64,000 bases of DNA, taken from NCBI RefSeq assembly GCF_000092285.1, contig NC_014100.1, forward strand, positions 4,092,001-4,156,000, in the 5' to 3' direction. Both the position numbers and the translations under genes were made by a program. This document shows positions 61,625-64,000 of this stretch, piece after piece (position 1 is the first letter of the stretch; each line of letters starts with the position of its first letter). Source of the stretch: Caulobacter segnis ATCC 21756 (GTDB taxonomy: Bacteria > Pseudomonadota > Alphaproteobacteria > Caulobacterales > Caulobacteraceae). The notes below the pieces were generated by a model, which saw nothing but the letters and a program-made list of their open reading frames with translations, did not search any database and was not told the DNA's origin.

Positions 61625-62278
61625 ATGGACGTTTTCGACATCGGCCCCGGGTGGCTTGCCCGCTATCAAGGCTCCGAGTTTCGCCTGAGGTTTGAGCTTG
61701 GCGGCGAGATTTATTGGCAAGTTACGCATGTCGTGCCGAGGTTCATACAAGCCTTGGAGCGCTCTCGTGATCTGGCCGACAATGTCTTCGGCCACGAGCG
61801 TGCGATAGCGATTGTCGGATCTTGGAAGCTATCAAAAAGGGAGCTCTTCCGAAGGAGGAGAGAGCGCGGCGCCACTGGGCACAGCTTGTTGGAGAAGATG
61901 GGTTTCGCCGACGCCCGGCTACTACGCGAATGGCGCGAGAAGCCAGCATGGTTCGACGCGGATGACCCGAGCGATGGCGTTGCTTTTGACTGGAAAGCCT
62001 ACGACATCACCGACTTGAAGGAGATGCGGGATACGCTTCTCTGGGCGTCCAACGCTTTCGAGATCGGCATAGAGCCCAAAGCGCCCGTCGCGATCTACCT
62101 GCTCAATCCCGTAAGCAACATTGTCATGCATGTTTACGACGATCGAGGCGTAGACATCATGAGCCTATCGCCTGAACCCTTGATGGCGCTCTATCGCGAT
62201 TTCGATCAGTGGATTTTGGATTACGATCGGCCTCGCATCCTGGAGGCCTTCGGCCATTCAAGTTCGGACGTCGCATAA
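61625..62278 (+). CDS. DUF3885 domain protein
   Basis: This 217-residue protein matches the DUF3885 pattern at its C-terminal half: AFDWKAYDITDLKEMRDTLL, then VAIYLLNPVSNIVMHVYDDRG-type sequence and RDFDQWILDYDRPRI. The N terminus has FRLRFELGG, as in relatives. No signal or membrane segment is present. The gene is visibly lower in GC than its neighbours and uses codons such as TTT, TTA-like and ATA more often. It lies between inverted copies of an intergenic repeat, which suggests recent acquisition. DUF3885 proteins often occur in accessory or toxin-immunity regions, but the function is unknown. Confidence 0.8.
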   Translation: MDVFDIGPGWLARYQGSEFRLRFELGGEIYWQVTHVVPRFIQALERSRDLADNVFGHERAIAIVGSWKLSKRELFRRRRERGATGHSLLEKMGFADARLLREWREKPAWFDADDPSDGVAFDWKAYDITDLKEMRDTLLWASNAFEIGIEPKAPVAIYLLNPVSNIVMHVYDDRGVDIMSLSPEPLMALYRDFDQWILDYDRPRILEAFGHSSSDVA

Positions 62279-62333
62279 CCACCCTTCTCAGTCCTTCGGA
62301 ACGTCCGCTCCAAGGTCACTCTGCGGCGACGGC

Positions 62334-62398
62334 GAAACCCTCACCCTCCCATCGCTGCGCGATGGGCCCCGCCCTCTCCCGCCGGGAGAGGGGTTCAG
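62334..62398 (-). repeat. Palindromic intergenic repeat, copy B (inverted)
   Basis: The reverse complement of this 65-base stretch matches copy A at most positions (by eye about 50 of 58 aligned bases), including GGGAGAGGGCGGGGCCC and GGGAGGGTGAGG. It sits between the DUF3885 gene and the converging hydrolase. Confidence 0.8.
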
Positions 62399-62403
62399 CC
62401 ACG

Positions 62404-63831
62404 TCAGCCAGCGTAGGCGAACGCCATCGGCGTATCCGCCGCCGGCAGACAGCTGCGGTCCACGGCCTTGGTCGGGTCCTGGAAGAAGCCGCGGATCATC
62501 TTGCGCACGCAGGGGCTGGCGCGCGAGACGCCGTGGGTGGCGTTGGTGACGATCACGACCTGCGAGCCCTGGTAGCCCTTCGACGCCGCCTTGGTCAGTT
62601 CGGGCGGGCAGCCGGGGTCGATCTCGGCGGCCAGGAACAGGGTCGGGATGGCGGTCTTGACCGGCTGCTGCTCGGCCTTGGAGATCGGGCCCACGTCGAT
62701 GGCGGCGCAGACGTCGTGGATGCGCTGCATCGAGACGACCATCAGGCGGGCGACCGGGTCCTTCTCGGTCCCATCGGCCACGGCGGCGCGGGCCTCGAAC
62801 GGGATCTCCTCCTTGCACAGGTGGGTCATGAACTGGCCCTCGCTGTAGTAATCGCGGCTCTCGACGAATTCCTGCACCGGCGAGACGTCGCCCTGGATGA
62901 TCTTCCAGAGGTCGCGCGGCAGCACGCCGGCGGTGAAGTAGCTGGCGTCCATCAGATAGCCGCCCAGGTCGTCGGCCGTGTAGGTCTTGCCGTTGAGGGT
63001 CTGGGGCCCGGCCAACCAGCGCTCGGCGACGGCGGCGAGCTTGGCCTTCAGGTCTGGATAGCGTTGGGCGCATTCGGCCACGACCGCGCACTTGGCCATG
63101 ACGATGTCGATCGAGGTCGAGACCATGGCCGGGCCGCCGACGGTCCAGTCGGCTTCCGGAGGCCAGGGCGAGTCCTGCACCACCGCTCGCACGCCCTGGG
63201 CCGCGTGGGTCTGGATCGCCGCCTCGATGCGCGTGCCGTACGAACCGCCGAACAGGTCGATCAGCGGCAGCTTCAGGACCTGGCGCAGGTCCTGGACGTC
63301 CTTGGCCACCTCGACGGCGTTGTAGCGCGACAGGTTCACGCCCTGGGCCTGGAAGGCTTTCAGGCAGGCGACGATGCCGTTCTTGTCTTTATCGGAAGGA
63401 GGCCCGGCGTCGGTCAGGTTGGTCCCGGGGCAATCCAGGTTCGGGTTCGACTGGCCGCCGCCGCGCTGGTCGATGAAGATCCAGTCCTGGTCGATGGCGA
63501 CGAACTCGCGCGAGCCCTTGCTCTTGAGCATCCGAGGCAGGTTTCCGAGGGCCGAGCCGCCCGGACCGCCGTGCAGATAGACCACCGGCGGCAGGCCGGG
63601 CTTGGGCGCCGAGGCCTTGACGATGGCGACCGCCACGCTGATCCGGCGGCTCTTGGGATCGCCCCGCGTCTCGTCGACGATCAGGTTCCCGCACTGGACC
63701 TTGAGATCCACGCCCTTGTAGTCGCCGACGCAGGCCGTGGGCTTGAACTGAGGCGCGGCGGCATGGGCCGCGCCGCCAAGGCCGATGAGGGCGAGCACGC
63801 CGGCGGCGGCGATCCAGGACAAGCGCGGCAT
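62404..63831 (-). CDS. Secreted TAP-like alpha/beta hydrolase (peptidase S33-type)
   Basis: This 475-residue protein has a signal peptide (MPRLSWIAAAGVLALIGLGG, then AAHA). Family S33 motifs are present: YLHGGPGGSA, FIDQRGGGQSNPN, the nucleophile elbow DLFGGSYGTRIE, and a TAP-like C-terminal domain with LAAEIDPGCPPELTKAASKG and NATHGVS (His). It is likely an exported proline-iminopeptidase or tripeptidyl-peptidase-like enzyme acting on peptides in the periplasm. Several cysteines (e.g. CVGDYKG, VQCGNL) suggest disulfides. Confidence 0.88.
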   Translation of the reverse strand: MPRLSWIAAAGVLALIGLGGAAHAAAPQFKPTACVGDYKGVDLKVQCGNLIVDETRGDPKSRRISVAVAIVKASAPKPGLPPVVYLHGGPGGSALGNLPRMLKSKGSREFVAIDQDWIFIDQRGGGQSNPNLDCPGTNLTDAGPPSDKDKNGIVACLKAFQAQGVNLSRYNAVEVAKDVQDLRQVLKLPLIDLFGGSYGTRIEAAIQTHAAQGVRAVVQDSPWPPEADWTVGGPAMVSTSIDIVMAKCAVVAECAQRYPDLKAKLAAVAERWLAGPQTLNGKTYTADDLGGYLMDASYFTAGVLPRDLWKIIQGDVSPVQEFVESRDYYSEGQFMTHLCKEEIPFEARAAVADGTEKDPVARLMVVSMQRIHDVCAAIDVGPISKAEQQPVKTAIPTLFLAAEIDPGCPPELTKAASKGYQGSQVVIVTNATHGVSRASPCVRKMIRGFFQDPTKAVDRSCLPAADTPMAFAYAG

Positions 63832-63913
63832 CGAAAAGCTCCTGCGGTTCGAAGCGCATCAACACCGAGGTCGAGGCGCGCCGCAAGGCTTGGTTTGCGG
63901 GTCTTCTTCGCCG

Positions 63914-63961
63914 GAGCGCGTTCGAGCGGTTTAACCGCCCACACTTGAACCGAACGCGCTC
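63914..63961. repeat. Nested inverted repeat before the partial OMP gene
   Basis: GAGCGCGTTCG (63914-63924) pairs with 63951-63961, enclosing a second dyad GCGGTT-T-AACCGC (63926-63938). The right arm overlaps the last codon of the partial gene. It may end minus-strand transcription of that gene, but no T-run was seen. Confidence 0.5.
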
Positions 63962-64000
63962 TAGAAGCGGTAGGCGACCGAGACGAACGCCGCCGGCTGG
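63961..64000 (-). CDS. C-terminal end of an outer-membrane beta-barrel protein (cut by window edge)
   Basis: The final codons read ...QPAAFVSVAYRF followed by TAG on the minus strand. Alternating hydrophobic residues and a terminal Phe are the beta-signal of outer-membrane barrels, such as TonB-dependent receptors. The rest of the gene lies beyond base 64000. Confidence 0.6.
   Translation of the reverse strand, partial: QPAAFVSVAYRF

Noticed and set aside
1..64000. CRISPR arrays, rRNA, tRNA, integrases, transposases and prophage genes
   Set aside because: None was recognised. The repeats found are short palindromic intergenic elements without spacer-repeat periodicity, and no mobile-element protein motif was seen.

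Overview
This is a GC-rich alphaproteobacterial chromosome segment, almost certainly from Caulobacter or a very close relative. Three things point there. The chemotaxis operon has the order mcpA-cheX-cheY-cheA-cheW-cheR-cheB-cheY-cheD-cheU-cleA-cheE, which I recall as the CC0430-CC0441 cluster of C. crescentus. Outer-membrane TonB-dependent receptors are frequent. A perfect TTAA-N7-TTAA CtrA-type box lies upstream of the globin chemoreceptor gene. All family calls come from reading motifs by eye; no database search was run.

Layout. 1-2196: the 3' part of a GH3 beta-glucosidase cut by the window edge. 2300-13849: an N-acetylglucosamine (NAG)/chitin-oligosaccharide locus. On the minus strand it carries a TonB receptor, a GH20 hexosaminidase, a soluble IIA-HPr-EI phosphotransferase and the membrane NAG permease; divergent from these are a GntR/HutC regulator and nagA. 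It imports oligomers, trims them, imports and phosphorylates NAG and deacetylates NAG-6-P, but no GlcN-6-P deaminase gene is present. 13918-16746: a second TonB receptor behind two LacI-type operators. 17008-26803: the che operon. 27148-29197: a small secreted TonB-C-like protein and the soluble globin chemoreceptor McpB.

29444-36949: metabolic and transport genes, namely an acyl-CoA dehydrogenase, an APC amino-acid permease, a YeiH-type exporter, an Lrp/AsnC regulator, a Tat-signal aminotransferase, a JmjC-like cupin and a TetR regulator. 37225-39146: a translationally coupled calcineurin-type phosphoesterase and GT4 glycosyltransferase that resemble a PlcP-Agt lipid-remodelling pair. 39618-43203: an MFS transporter with a divergent LysR regulator, and a CNNM/CorC protein. 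43438-48723: phosphorus acquisition, with an OprO/P porin plus an orphan PstS behind a candidate Pho box, and phnCDE.

49064-55189: polyamine genes (ornithine/lysine decarboxylase and a deoxyhypusine-synthase-like enzyme) separated by two tandem paralogous polytopic membrane proteins. 55265-64000: mixed genes, namely a class A acid phosphatase lipoprotein, Zur, a tandem hot-dog thioesterase with a duplicated-start leader ORF, hydrolases, DUF488, a glycine-zipper/SH3 protein, a dienoyl-CoA-isomerase-like crotonase, a DUF3885 gene in a repeat-bounded island, a TAP-like hydrolase and the last codons of an outer-membrane barrel protein. I saw no rRNA, tRNA, CRISPR array, transposase or prophage. 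The most interesting signals are small: the duplicated 5' end making a leader ORF at 56929, the dual 31-bp-spaced operators at 16852, the RBS-covering palindrome at 54124, the phosphate-limitation gene set at 37-49 kb and the repeat-bounded DUF3885 island at 61-62 kb.
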